Shown here one piece after another: positions 1-7,071 of a stretch of DNA of 11,553 nucleotides. The translations under genes and the position numbers were made by a program. The first letter of the stretch is position 1; each line of letters opens with the position of its first letter. The notes under the pieces are model-generated. The model was not told the origin of the DNA and did no database searches. It saw nothing but the letters and a program-made list of their open reading frames with translations. Origin of the DNA: an uncultured Sutterella sp. (GTDB taxonomy: Bacteria > Pseudomonadota > Gammaproteobacteria > Burkholderiales > Burkholderiaceae_F); contig CAJKSP010000060.1 in the NCBI GenBank assembly GCA_905202595.1, positions 1 to 11,553 on the forward strand, given 5' to 3'.

Positions 1-789
1 ACGCACGACGACCTTCAGCCTCTCGGCCCGCGCTTTCGCCGCGCCGCCGCAGCCTCCGCCGCTTCGGCGGCGCTGCTTCTCTCCGGCTGCATGAACCTCA
101 CCGGACTCGACGCAAGCTCGACTTTTTCCTGTCCCCGATCGGACGGCGTGCCCTGCAGCTCGCTGCCGGAAACCTATGAAGCGAGCCTCGAAGAAGCACT
201 GCCCCATCAGCAGCGCGAAGCCGAGCGGCGCCGCCAAAAAGCTGCCGCACCCGCCAAGCCCGCCGCGTCCGAATCCTCTGGCGCCGCACGAACGCCCGGC
301 AGCCGCATCGCCGGAACGGCCAACGTCCGTTCAGACGCGGCGCCGGCGACCAGCAGAAAAGAGATGCCGGCAGCCGCTCCGCAGGAGCCCTCCGCCCCTG
401 CGGCGCCCTTCGAGAGCCTCGCCGCCGCAGCCAGCCCCGGCCGGATTCCCGAAAAGCTTCTTCGCCTCTGGATTGCGCCCTGGACCGACGAAGACGGCGA
501 CCTGCATGATGCGAGCTACGTCTTCGTGCGCGTCGCGGAAGCGCGCTGGGCGACGGCGAAGCGCCGGGAGCCCGCGGGCGAAGCCGTGGTGCCGCTGCCT
601 TTCGGCCGCGCGCCGCGGCCCGGCCGCGACGCACCGGAAAGCGCGCCGCAGAGTCCGCTGCCCTTCGGCGCGGGCGCAGCCGGCATGACGCAGGCCAAGG
701 GCGCCTTTGCGCGCGAACTCTCCCGCATGAGCGAAAGCGCCGAGCGCGCGATCGCCGGCGCCGACCGCGAGGTCCGACGCGATGAGTAG
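1..789 (+). CDS. traV: TraV, F-type T4SS outer-membrane lipoprotein (5' partial)
   Basis: TraV anchors the type IV secretion core complex in the outer membrane, working with TraK and TraB. The frame is open from the first base of the window with no start codon before the lipobox, so the real start lies upstream. Codons 10-30 form the end of a lipoprotein signal peptide: basic PRFRR, an Ala/Leu stretch, then LLLSGC, with the lipidated Cys at 88-90. The following segment has two more Cys (STFSCP, GVPCSS), the usual TraV N-terminal pattern. An Ala/Pro/Arg-rich middle (about 190-430) is probably disordered. The conserved C-terminal block is at about 445-540, with LRLWIAPWTDEDGD and SYVFVRV. At least 262 residues are visible, against 171 in F TraV. 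The ATG at 91 directly follows the lipobox Cys and would remove the lipidation site, so it should not be used as the start. The stop (TAG 787-789) overlaps traC by 8 nt. Confidence 0.9.
   Translation, partial: THDDLQPLGPRFRRAAAASAASAALLLSGCMNLTGLDASSTFSCPRSDGVPCSSLPETYEASLEEALPHQQREAERRRQKAAAPAKPAASESSGAARTPGSRIAGTANVRSDAAPATSRKEMPAAAPQEPSAPAAPFESLAAAASPGRIPEKLLRLWIAPWTDEDGDLHDASYVFVRVAEARWATAKRREPAGEAVVPLPFGRAPRPGRDAPESAPQSPLPFGAGAAGMTQAKGAFARELSRMSESAERAIAGADREVRRDE
769..772 (+). promoter_or_regulatory. Candidate ribosome binding site for traC
   Basis: GAGG lies inside the end of traV, 9 nt before the traC ATG at 782. It is only a partial Shine-Dalgarno. Translational coupling through the 8-nt traV/traC overlap is likely to matter as much. 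Confidence 0.4.
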
Positions 790-3607
790 CGAAGCCGCCC
801 CCAAGTCCGCCGCCGAGCGCTTCTGCTCAGGCCTCTCGCGCTTGGCCGAGGGGCTTCGCCGCGGCTTCTCGGGGAAGTCCCTCCGGGCCAACCTGTCGGT
901 CGACCCTGCGCTCGCCGCCTCGGGCTTTCGCCTCGGCGACGCCCTTGCCTACGACCTCCTCGGGGCCTGCCTGCCGCATGCCGCCTACGACGAGGAAGAC
1001 CGGCTCTTCTATCTCGAGGGCGCCGAGCCCGGGACCTGGGAGGGCATCGGCTTCGTCATCGGCATCACGCCGCAGACGGGCGTGACGGAGGAGATGAAGT
1101 CGTCGCTTCTCACGATGATGCAGGGCATTCTCCCCGTGAAGAGCACGATTGCCGTCACGATCCTCGCCTCGCCCATCGTCGACCGGCGGGTGGCCGCGTG
1201 GCTTCTTCCCCGCGCCGAAGGCATCGCCCGCATTCCCGATGCCAGCGTGCGCGCCATGGCGATGAAGGCGGCGTCGAGCCGCGCGCGGCACATCCTGCAG
1301 GGCGCTTCGGCGCCGATCGCAGCGGGCGCGCCCCTGCCGGTGCGGGACTTCCGCGCCTGGGCCGCCGTCGTCTGCGCAGCGCCCCGCCCCTTTGAGGAAG
1401 AAGCGCGCCGGACGGCGCTCGATGCCCGGCAGTCGATCGCCTCCATCCTCTCGCAGAACCATCTCTGCGAAGGCATCTGGAGCCTGCAGGACTTCATCGA
1501 CGCCGCGAGCGAAATGCTCAACCCCCAGAAGGTCCTCGCCGGGGAATTCTTTCCGCGAGCGGCCAATCCCCTGGCAGAGCCCCGGCATCAGCTGCTCGCA
1601 CGCGACACGGAGGTATTCGTCGAAAAGCGGCGCATCCGCTTTTCGAGCGCCGCCCCAGAGGCGCCTGCGGCAGGCCGCACGGGCGCCGTCTCTCTCGTCG
1701 CCGCCTCGATCGAGGCCTACCACCAGCGGCTTTCGCTCGCGGCAACGAGCCTTCTTCTCGGCGAGCCCGGACGCTCCGGCGCGCAGATCCCCTGCCCCTT
1801 TGCGCTCACGATGATCGTGCAGATTCCCGACGCGCTGAAGGAAAAGGCGGCGCTCGAGATGAAGCGCGCCCGGGCGCGGCAGATGGCCGGCACGCCCATC
1901 GGCGCGCTCACGCCCTACTACCAGGAGATGCATAAGGAGTACCAGATTGCGCTCGGCAGCTTCGCGGGCGACGGCGGCGCCGCCCGCATGCTGCATCAGC
2001 TCCTGCTCTTTGCGCCCGAGGGGCGCGAAGCCGAATGCTTCCGCGCGGCGCAGTCCGTCGCGAGAAAAGCCGGGATGGACCTGCAGCCCAATGCGGCCAT
2101 GCACGCGCAGGGCCTCCTCGCGTCGCTGCCGCTCGGCGCGACGCCGGGCCTCATGGACGACTGCCGCCAGATGCAGCGGTTTGCGCTGCGAACGCTCGGC
2201 GCCGCCGTCCACGGCATGCCGATCATGGCCGAATACAAGGGCACCGGGCCCCGCGCCGGCGAATCGCGGCTCACGCCCCTCCTGATGCTTCTCGGCAGAA
2301 AGGGACAGATCGAGCTCGTCGACAGCTACGCCAACCCCAACGGCAGCTACTCGATGACGATCGTGGGCAAGCCCGGCAGCGGCAAATCCGTCGTCATGAA
2401 CGAACTCGCCTTCTCCGTCTTCTCCATGGGCGGACGCGTCTGGATCATCGACGTCGGCCGCTCCTACGAAAAGCTCGCCCGCCTGCTCGGCGGCGCCTTC
2501 ATCGAGCTTTCCGACGACGAGGTCTGGGACCTCAATCCCTTCCGCTTCGCGCTGCCGGAGGCGCCCCACCGGAGCGCGGCCGCCGCGCTGCAGGCCGATG
2601 CGAGCGAGCGCATCGAAATGGTCGCCGGAATCATCGCCGAGCTCATGACGGCCGAAGGGCTCTCGCCTGTTGCGCAGTCGATCCTCCGCCAGGCCGCGGG
2701 CGAAGCGGCGGGGAGCGCGCTTCTCGAAGGCCGCGCGGCGACGATGGCCGACCTCAAGCGCGCGCTCGAGCGCTTTGCAGCAGAGCGGCGCGAGGCGCAG
2801 GACATGCTCGTTCTTCTCGAGCCCTACCTACCGGGGAGCCCGCTCGGCAAGTGGTTCGACGGCTCCGGACGCCCGATCGACCTCTCGAACCGCTTCATGG
2901 TGCTCGAGCTCGGCGGCCTCTCCGCCTTTCGGGAGCTTCGCGCAGGCATCCTCATGACGATTATCAGCTTCATCGAGCGCGCGATGGCTCGGGAGAGCCG
3001 CGCCGTCCCCAAGATGGTCCTCATCGACGAAGCCTGGGACCTGATGGGCGCCGGACGCGCCGGGAAGTTCATCGAAGCGGGCTACCGCCGCGCCCGAAAG
3101 CTCAACGGCGCCTTCGTCACCGCCACGCAGTCCGCCGCGGACTACTGGATGTCGGAGACGGCGCAGGCCGCCTGGCGCTGCGCCGACGCGCGGATCTTTC
3201 TCCGGCAGGACCCCGACGTGCTCGAGAGTCTGATGGCGGAGCGCAAGATGAAGGACGACCCCTGGCTCCGAGAAGCCGTGGCGTCGCTCACGACCGTCGC
3301 GCGCGCCTATTCCGAAATGGTCGTGAAGGTGGGGGACGATCCGCCTGCCATCGGCCGACTCGTGCTCGATCCCTACTCGAGCGTCGTCTATTCGACGCTT
3401 CCGGCCGAAACTGCCGCCGTCGATGCCTGGCGCCGCCGCGGCTTCAGCGTCGACCGCGCCGTGGCGGAGGTTGCCGCCGGCCGCCTCGCGCCGGGCCCTG
3501 ACGACTGGCCCGCCGAACCCTCATTTCCTTTCTCTTCCCCGACCCCGGCCCCTGCCGGCAGTCCCTCCTCAGCAGAACCCCTAGAGAAGAGCACCCGCCA
3601 TGACTGA
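782..3607 (+). CDS. traC: TraC, F-type conjugation ATPase (VirB4-like)
   Basis: TraC is the cytoplasmic, membrane-associated ATPase that powers pilus assembly. The N-terminal TraC domain (about residues 50-135) has the expected run RLGDALAYDLLGACLP, then LFYLEG and GFVIGITPQTG. The nucleotide-binding part has Walker A GKPGSGKS at residues 529-536, preceded by GRKGQIELVDS and SYSMTIV as in the family. Walker B MVLIDEAW is at 745-752, and the ATQ sensor-like motif is at 781-783, followed by FLRQDPDVL. All the catalytic motifs look intact. Length is 941 aa against 875 in F. Part of the excess is a Pro/Ser-rich tail after about residue 905 (FPFSSPTPAPAG). The ATG at 782 overlaps traV by 8 nt, and the stop (TGA 3605-3607) overlaps the next gene by 8 nt, so the three genes are probably translationally coupled. 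Confidence 0.96.
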   Translation: MSSEAAPKSAAERFCSGLSRLAEGLRRGFSGKSLRANLSVDPALAASGFRLGDALAYDLLGACLPHAAYDEEDRLFYLEGAEPGTWEGIGFVIGITPQTGVTEEMKSSLLTMMQGILPVKSTIAVTILASPIVDRRVAAWLLPRAEGIARIPDASVRAMAMKAASSRARHILQGASAPIAAGAPLPVRDFRAWAAVVCAAPRPFEEEARRTALDARQSIASILSQNHLCEGIWSLQDFIDAASEMLNPQKVLAGEFFPRAANPLAEPRHQLLARDTEVFVEKRRIRFSSAAPEAPAAGRTGAVSLVAASIEAYHQRLSLAATSLLLGEPGRSGAQIPCPFALTMIVQIPDALKEKAALEMKRARARQMAGTPIGALTPYYQEMHKEYQIALGSFAGDGGAARMLHQLLLFAPEGREAECFRAAQSVARKAGMDLQPNAAMHAQGLLASLPLGATPGLMDDCRQMQRFALRTLGAAVHGMPIMAEYKGTGPRAGESRLTPLLMLLGRKGQIELVDSYANPNGSYSMTIVGKPGSGKSVVMNELAFSVFSMGGRVWIIDVGRSYEKLARLLGGAFIELSDDEVWDLNPFRFALPEAPHRSAAAALQADASERIEMVAGIIAELMTAEGLSPVAQSILRQAAGEAAGSALLEGRAATMADLKRALERFAAERREAQDMLVLLEPYLPGSPLGKWFDGSGRPIDLSNRFMVLELGGLSAFRELRAGILMTIISFIERAMARESRAVPKMVLIDEAWDLMGAGRAGKFIEAGYRRARKLNGAFVTATQSAADYWMSETAQAAWRCADARIFLRQDPDVLESLMAERKMKDDPWLREAVASLTTVARAYSEMVVKVGDDPPAIGRLVLDPYSSVVYSTLPAETAAVDAWRRRGFSVDRAVAEVAAGRLAPGPDDWPAEPSFPFSSPTPAPAGSPSSAEPLEKSTRHD
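3520..3540 (+). other. Pyrimidine-rich tract in the 3' end of traC
   Basis: This tract is almost purely C and T in an otherwise G-rich region. It is in frame and encodes part of the Ser/Pro tail of TraC, about 60 nt before the trbI-like start. It resembles the tracts at 5619-5640 and 9245-9292. Whether it has a role (ribosomal protein S1 binding, or a Rho loading site) cannot be told from the sequence. Confidence 0.45.
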
Positions 3608-5612
3608 ACCCGCATCCGCTGACAGCGATCGCCGAAAATCGTCTTCAGCCCCTCAGGACGCCGGCCGTCCTGAAGCTTCCGCCACTCAAGCGCCCCAGGA
3701 AGCGCCGGACGAGCGCCCGCCCCAGGCGGCCGACGGCGGCTCTCCCGTGCCCCGCGTCGGCGCGCCCGGCGAAGGCGCCGAAGGCTTTGCCTTTCCGCCT
3801 GCGCCCTACAAGAACCGCCGCGCAAGAACCTCGGCCGAAAACGGCCGCGCGGCCGCTGCGCTCGATCGAGCGCTCGCGGCTGAAGGCGGCGAAGCGGAAA
3901 AGCCCAGCCCGCCGCTCCTTCTCGCCGTTGCCGACGGCGAGGCCCCTGACATGGCGGACGACAGCGCATCGCCGCAGCCCGCGCCGAAGGACCGGAAGCC
4001 GGCGAATCCGGAGAAGGCGCCGAAGGCCCAGCCGGCCCGAAAGGCCAAGAAGCCCCTCGGCGCCACCGCAGCAGATATTCCGAAGCCCGTCCGGAGCAAG
4101 GCCGCCCGCTCCCGCAGCCGCAAGGCGGCGAAGCCGAGCAAGCCTGACAAGTACACGAGCGCCAAAGGCGGCGAAATCTCTGCGGCGCTTGGCGGCGCGC
4201 TCGCGCAGGAGGCCGAGGCGCCTGAGACGGATGCGCCGATGCCGACGACGCCCGCCTCGGCTCCGAAGCCCAGCCCGAATCCGGCGTCTTCAGACGCCGG
4301 CGAGTCCCCGGCCGATGCGCCGCGCGACGAAGACGAAGCGGCTTCCCAGTGCGAACAAAAGCCGAACGCGTCCCTGAAGCCGATCGACCCGCGCGTCGAG
4401 GCGCTGCCGCCCGGCCCGCCGCTCGAAGCCTATGCCGAACCGCCGGCGCCGCCTGCGCTCGAGACCTTTCTCCCTGAAGAGTCCCCGCCGCCCGCCTACG
4501 GCATGGCGCCCGAAGAAGCGGCGGCCGCTCTGGCGGCGCCTGCGGCGCCGGCAGCCCCTTGTCGCGCCGAGCCGCACGCCCCCGCTGAAGCGCCGCTCTC
4601 GCCCGCCGAAGCCGAAGAGATCAAGCAGATCCGCGCAGCGCGGGACTTCTGGCTGCCGGAGCCCTCTCCCCATGAATCGCCTTGGTCGACAACGGGCCTC
4701 GAAGGCGCGGCGAAGCGCGAATCGCTCAGCCGCGCGGCACAGGCCGCGGCCGAGGGAGCCAAGGCGGCCGATGAGCCGGCTGACACGGCGATTCCGCCGA
4801 TTCCGGCTGAAGCCGTCGACATCGCGGAGCTCGCTGTGCGCATCGCTGCGCTCGAATCGGAGACGGCCGCCCTGCTGCGCAAAGACCCGATGGACACGCG
4901 GCTTCCGTCCCGCCTGGCGGCGCTTCGCCGCCTGAAGGCGCAGGACGCCGAACGCTGCCGCGCCCGCCTCGAGCGCGCCGAAGCCTTCGAGAAGGCCGTG
5001 AAGGCGGCCGGACTCGCCGGTGCGGCGGCGCAGCTGCCGATGGAAGCCCCGGCAGGCGGCTCGGCGAGCAAAGCGGCGAAGCATGCGCCTGAAGCGCCGG
5101 AAGCCCCTGCTTCGCCCTGGCTGCCGCCCCCTCTCCGAAGCGCTGCGGCCGAGCGCTGGCTTCGCCGCGGCGCCGCCTGCTGCGCGCTGGCGCTTCTTGC
5201 CGCTGCGGGCGCAGGCGCCGTGCACTGGCTCGCCGATCGACCCTCAGCCAGGCTTGCCTTCGCCTTTGCCGACCGCCCTCGGATCGAGCGGCAGATCGCC
5301 ATGCTGAGGCTCTCGCAGTCGCAGCCGGGCGCGCCGGAGCGCCCCGAGCTGCAGGCGCTTGACGGCGAGGCGATCGACCGCGCGCTCGAAAGGCTCGCCA
5401 TCGCCCGTCAGGTCGTGATCCTCGACAAGGCGGCCGTCCTGGCGCTGCCGCCCGACACCGCGCCTCTAGACGCCGACCTCACGCAGGCTGCGCTTCGCGC
5501 GCTCGGCGTGAGCGCGCTCGACGAGCGCGTGATGAACGAAGCCGTCAAGGCGCATTGGTTCACGCCCGAGGAAGAGGCCGAAGCGCTTTCGGCCGCGGGG
5601 CGCCGCCGCTGA
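3600..5612 (+). CDS. trbI: TrbI-like pilus assembly/retraction protein with very long N-terminal extension
   Basis: F TrbI is a 128-aa inner-membrane protein affecting pilus outgrowth and retraction. Here the C-terminal ~150 of 670 residues match that plan: a basic RWLRRG, a single membrane segment at about 525-545 (CCALALLAAAGAGAV), then LAFAFADRPRIERQI, a helical segment, and QVVILDKAAVLALPPD followed by LDADLTQAALRAL, like the F TrbI VILV/AVV.GAPDI region. The position after traC also fits. The first ~520 residues are Pro/Ala/Glu-rich. They hold a Lys/Arg-rich patch at about 130-190 (KAAKP, PKPVRSKAARS) and a predicted coiled coil at about 407-475 (IAELAVRIAALESE). With the membrane segment placed so late, the extension should be cytoplasmic. 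The ATG at 3600 overlaps traC by 8 nt and follows a weak purine-rich AGAGAAGAG (3583-3591). The TrbI assignment rests on the C-terminal motif, topology and order. Confidence 0.75.
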   Translation: MTEPASADSDRRKSSSAPQDAGRPEASATQAPQEAPDERPPQAADGGSPVPRVGAPGEGAEGFAFPPAPYKNRRARTSAENGRAAAALDRALAAEGGEAEKPSPPLLLAVADGEAPDMADDSASPQPAPKDRKPANPEKAPKAQPARKAKKPLGATAADIPKPVRSKAARSRSRKAAKPSKPDKYTSAKGGEISAALGGALAQEAEAPETDAPMPTTPASAPKPSPNPASSDAGESPADAPRDEDEAASQCEQKPNASLKPIDPRVEALPPGPPLEAYAEPPAPPALETFLPEESPPPAYGMAPEEAAAALAAPAAPAAPCRAEPHAPAEAPLSPAEAEEIKQIRAARDFWLPEPSPHESPWSTTGLEGAAKRESLSRAAQAAAEGAKAADEPADTAIPPIPAEAVDIAELAVRIAALESETAALLRKDPMDTRLPSRLAALRRLKAQDAERCRARLERAEAFEKAVKAAGLAGAAAQLPMEAPAGGSASKAAKHAPEAPEAPASPWLPPPLRSAAAERWLRRGAACCALALLAAAGAGAVHWLADRPSARLAFAFADRPRIERQIAMLRLSQSQPGAPERPELQALDGEAIDRALERLAIARQVVILDKAAVLALPPDTAPLDADLTQAALRALGVSALDERVMNEAVKAHWFTPEEEAEALSAAGRRR

Positions 5613-5618
5613 CGCGCG

Positions 5619-5640
5619 CCCTTTCTCTCTTTCCCCTCTT
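5619..5640 (+). other. Pyrimidine-rich tract in the trbI/unknown-gene spacer
   Basis: This is a run of C and T only, a few bases after the trbI stop (TGA 5610-5612), within the 70-nt spacer 5613-5682. No hairpin precedes it, so it is not a factor-independent terminator. It is C-rich and free of G, which would suit Rho loading or S1 binding, but neither can be shown here. Confidence 0.45.
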
Positions 5641-5655
5641 ATTGAATGACCGCCG

Positions 5656-5673
5656 GCGGCGCCAGCGCGCCGC
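5656..5673 (+). promoter_or_regulatory. GC-only stem-loop just before the unknown gene
   Basis: GCGGCGC (5656-5662) pairs perfectly with GCGCCGC (5667-5673) across a 4-nt CAGC loop. It ends 9 nt before the ATG at 5683, where a Shine-Dalgarno would be expected and none is seen. There is no T run after it, so it is not a terminator. It might restrict ribosome access to the downstream start. In DNA this GC-rich, a 7-bp stem can also arise by chance. Confidence 0.3.
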
Positions 5674-5682
5674 ATCAGTCCC

Positions 5683-7071
5683 ATGACCCACAGCACCCAC
5701 CTCCCGCCGACGGGCGGATCGCCCGAGCGCCTCAAGCGAACCCAGCGCGAGGCCCGCGCCGCATCCGTCCTTCGCGCCGCCCCGCTCAATCCGGAAGGCC
5801 GCGGCCAAAGCTTCCGCCGCGCAGCCGAAGCGCTCGAGCGCGGCATCTGCCCGAGCGCCGGCGCTTCAGGCGCCGCCTTTCTTTCCCTTGCCGCCCGCAG
5901 CCGGCCGGAAGCCGCTCTCGCCCGCCCCGAAGCGACTGCCGCCGATGCGCTCGAAGTGCTCCTCGAGAAGGCAGCGCTCTACGACCGCCTTGCCGAACGG
6001 TCTCAAGTCCCGCTCGAGCGCTTTGACGACGCGCGCGCCGCGCTCAAGGCCGATGAAAAGCGCCGCACGCTCGAGCGCGCAGCCGCCTGCGCCGCCGCCG
6101 ACCGGCGGGGCGCCCTGAAGCGCGCTCGGGAAGCCGCTGCCGCATCGGCCATCGACCGCAGAGAGCGCCTCGGCTGGGGGCTCGCGTCGGCCGTGCCCTT
6201 TGACGCGAGGCACCACGGCGGCCCCGTCTCGAGAGAAGCCGCCTGGAAGCTCGGCCTCGTCTGCTGGGGGCATACGGTGCGCCACGCGCGCTCGTCGCAG
6301 CTCGCGAGCGCCTTTCTGCGCATCGCGGACGAAGCGGCCGGCCGAAGCGCCGCCGCCCGCATTGATTCGCTCCTCAAAGCCGCCGGCTGGGCCTGGGCGA
6401 ACCGCCGGCCGCTCGTACTCATCCCCGGCGTCACGCCGCTCTCGATGAAGCTCGCCTGCGACGCGTGGCTCGCGGACCGCGAAGCGGCCGTGATCCTCTG
6501 CGGACGCCCGCACGAGGGCAATCCCTTCGAGCGCCTCGGCATTCCGTTCCTCGCCGACCCCTCCGGCGCAGCGGCTTCGCTTCTCGGCCTCGATCATCTC
6601 CCAGCGCTCGTCGAGCGGCGGCTCGGCGGCTTCGCCGTCTGGGCGGCCGGCGGACCGCCGGCGCTCGACGAGCTCGCCCGCTCGGGTCCGGGGCGCCCCG
6701 GCGCCGTGCCGCCCTGGGTGCGCACGCTCGCCCTCATCGGGCTCCTCTGGAAGCGGGACGCCGCAAGCCTCGCCGCGCTCGCAGAGAGCGGGCGGCGCCT
6801 CCCTGCGGCAAAGCGCTTCCGCTGGTACAGCGCCTTCAAGGCCCTCGCGGACTTTCCGGTCTGCGAATCCCGCGAAGGGCTTTCCGTCCCGCAGCGCGAA
6901 TTCCTCACGGCCGTAAACGCCTCGGCGCTCAAAAGCCTCGAAGCCGTCCGCCGCACGCTCGCGATGGAAGCAAGCCGGGCCGAGGCGGATCTTCTGGCGT
7001 CGCGGCGCCGCCGCAGAGCGGCCGCGCGCGCCGAAAGCGAGGCCGCAGATGCTGAGGGAGGCGCCGCATGA
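5683..7071 (+). CDS. Unrecognised 462-aa protein encoded between trbI and traU
   Basis: I do not recognise this family. The coding frame is convincing: GC-rich third positions, long and uninterrupted, and a 4-nt ATGA overlap with traU. The ATG at 5683 is the only start available, because an in-frame TGA lies at 5647-5649; no Shine-Dalgarno precedes it. There is no signal peptide or clear membrane segment, so it is probably cytoplasmic. Residues 1-200 are Ala/Arg-rich and helical (ALKADEKRRTLERAA). The middle has an alternating strand/helix look: RPLVLIPGVTPLS at 242-254, then EAAVILCGRPHEG at 267-279 and LGIPFL at 285-290. That suggests an alpha/beta fold but carries no catalytic signature I can name. 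The C-terminus is basic (ASRRRRRAAARAE) and could contact nucleic acid or membrane. It occupies the position of traW in F but shares no visible motif with TraW. Its role in transfer is inferred only from context. Confidence 0.85.
   Translation: MTHSTHLPPTGGSPERLKRTQREARAASVLRAAPLNPEGRGQSFRRAAEALERGICPSAGASGAAFLSLAARSRPEAALARPEATAADALEVLLEKAALYDRLAERSQVPLERFDDARAALKADEKRRTLERAAACAAADRRGALKRAREAAAASAIDRRERLGWGLASAVPFDARHHGGPVSREAAWKLGLVCWGHTVRHARSSQLASAFLRIADEAAGRSAAARIDSLLKAAGWAWANRRPLVLIPGVTPLSMKLACDAWLADREAAVILCGRPHEGNPFERLGIPFLADPSGAAASLLGLDHLPALVERRLGGFAVWAAGGPPALDELARSGPGRPGAVPPWVRTLALIGLLWKRDAASLAALAESGRRLPAAKRFRWYSAFKALADFPVCESREGLSVPQREFLTAVNASALKSLEAVRRTLAMEASRAEADLLASRRRRRAAARAESEAADAEGGAA
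7054..7061 (+). promoter_or_regulatory. Ribosome binding site of traU
   Basis: GAGGGAGG lies 6 nt before the traU ATG at 7068, inside the end of the upstream gene. It is a strong match to the anti-Shine-Dalgarno and supports this start. Confidence 0.75.

Noticed and set aside
827..2569. 580-codon open frame on the minus strand inside traC
   Set aside because: Same reason: low-quality Arg/Ala/Gly translation opposite a well-conserved TraC domain.
2035..3501. 488-codon plus-strand frame shifted relative to traC
   Set aside because: The translation is extremely Arg-rich without domains, typical of a shifted frame of GC-rich coding sequence; Walker A and B lie in the traC frame.
3600..5170. Low-complexity Pro/Ala region as tandem DNA repeats or a CRISPR-like array
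   Set aside because: I see biased composition and short recurring di- and tripeptides, but no repeat unit of constant length or spacing in the DNA.
5619..5673. Factor-independent terminator between trbI and the unknown gene
   Set aside because: The stem-loop lies after the pyrimidine tract, not before it, and no T run follows the stem, so the arrangement is wrong for a terminator.
5683..7071. Unknown gene as TraW or a TraF/TrbB thioredoxin-like protein
   Set aside because: It has no signal peptide, no CxxC motif, and none of the TraW motifs, which are found instead at 8258-9241.
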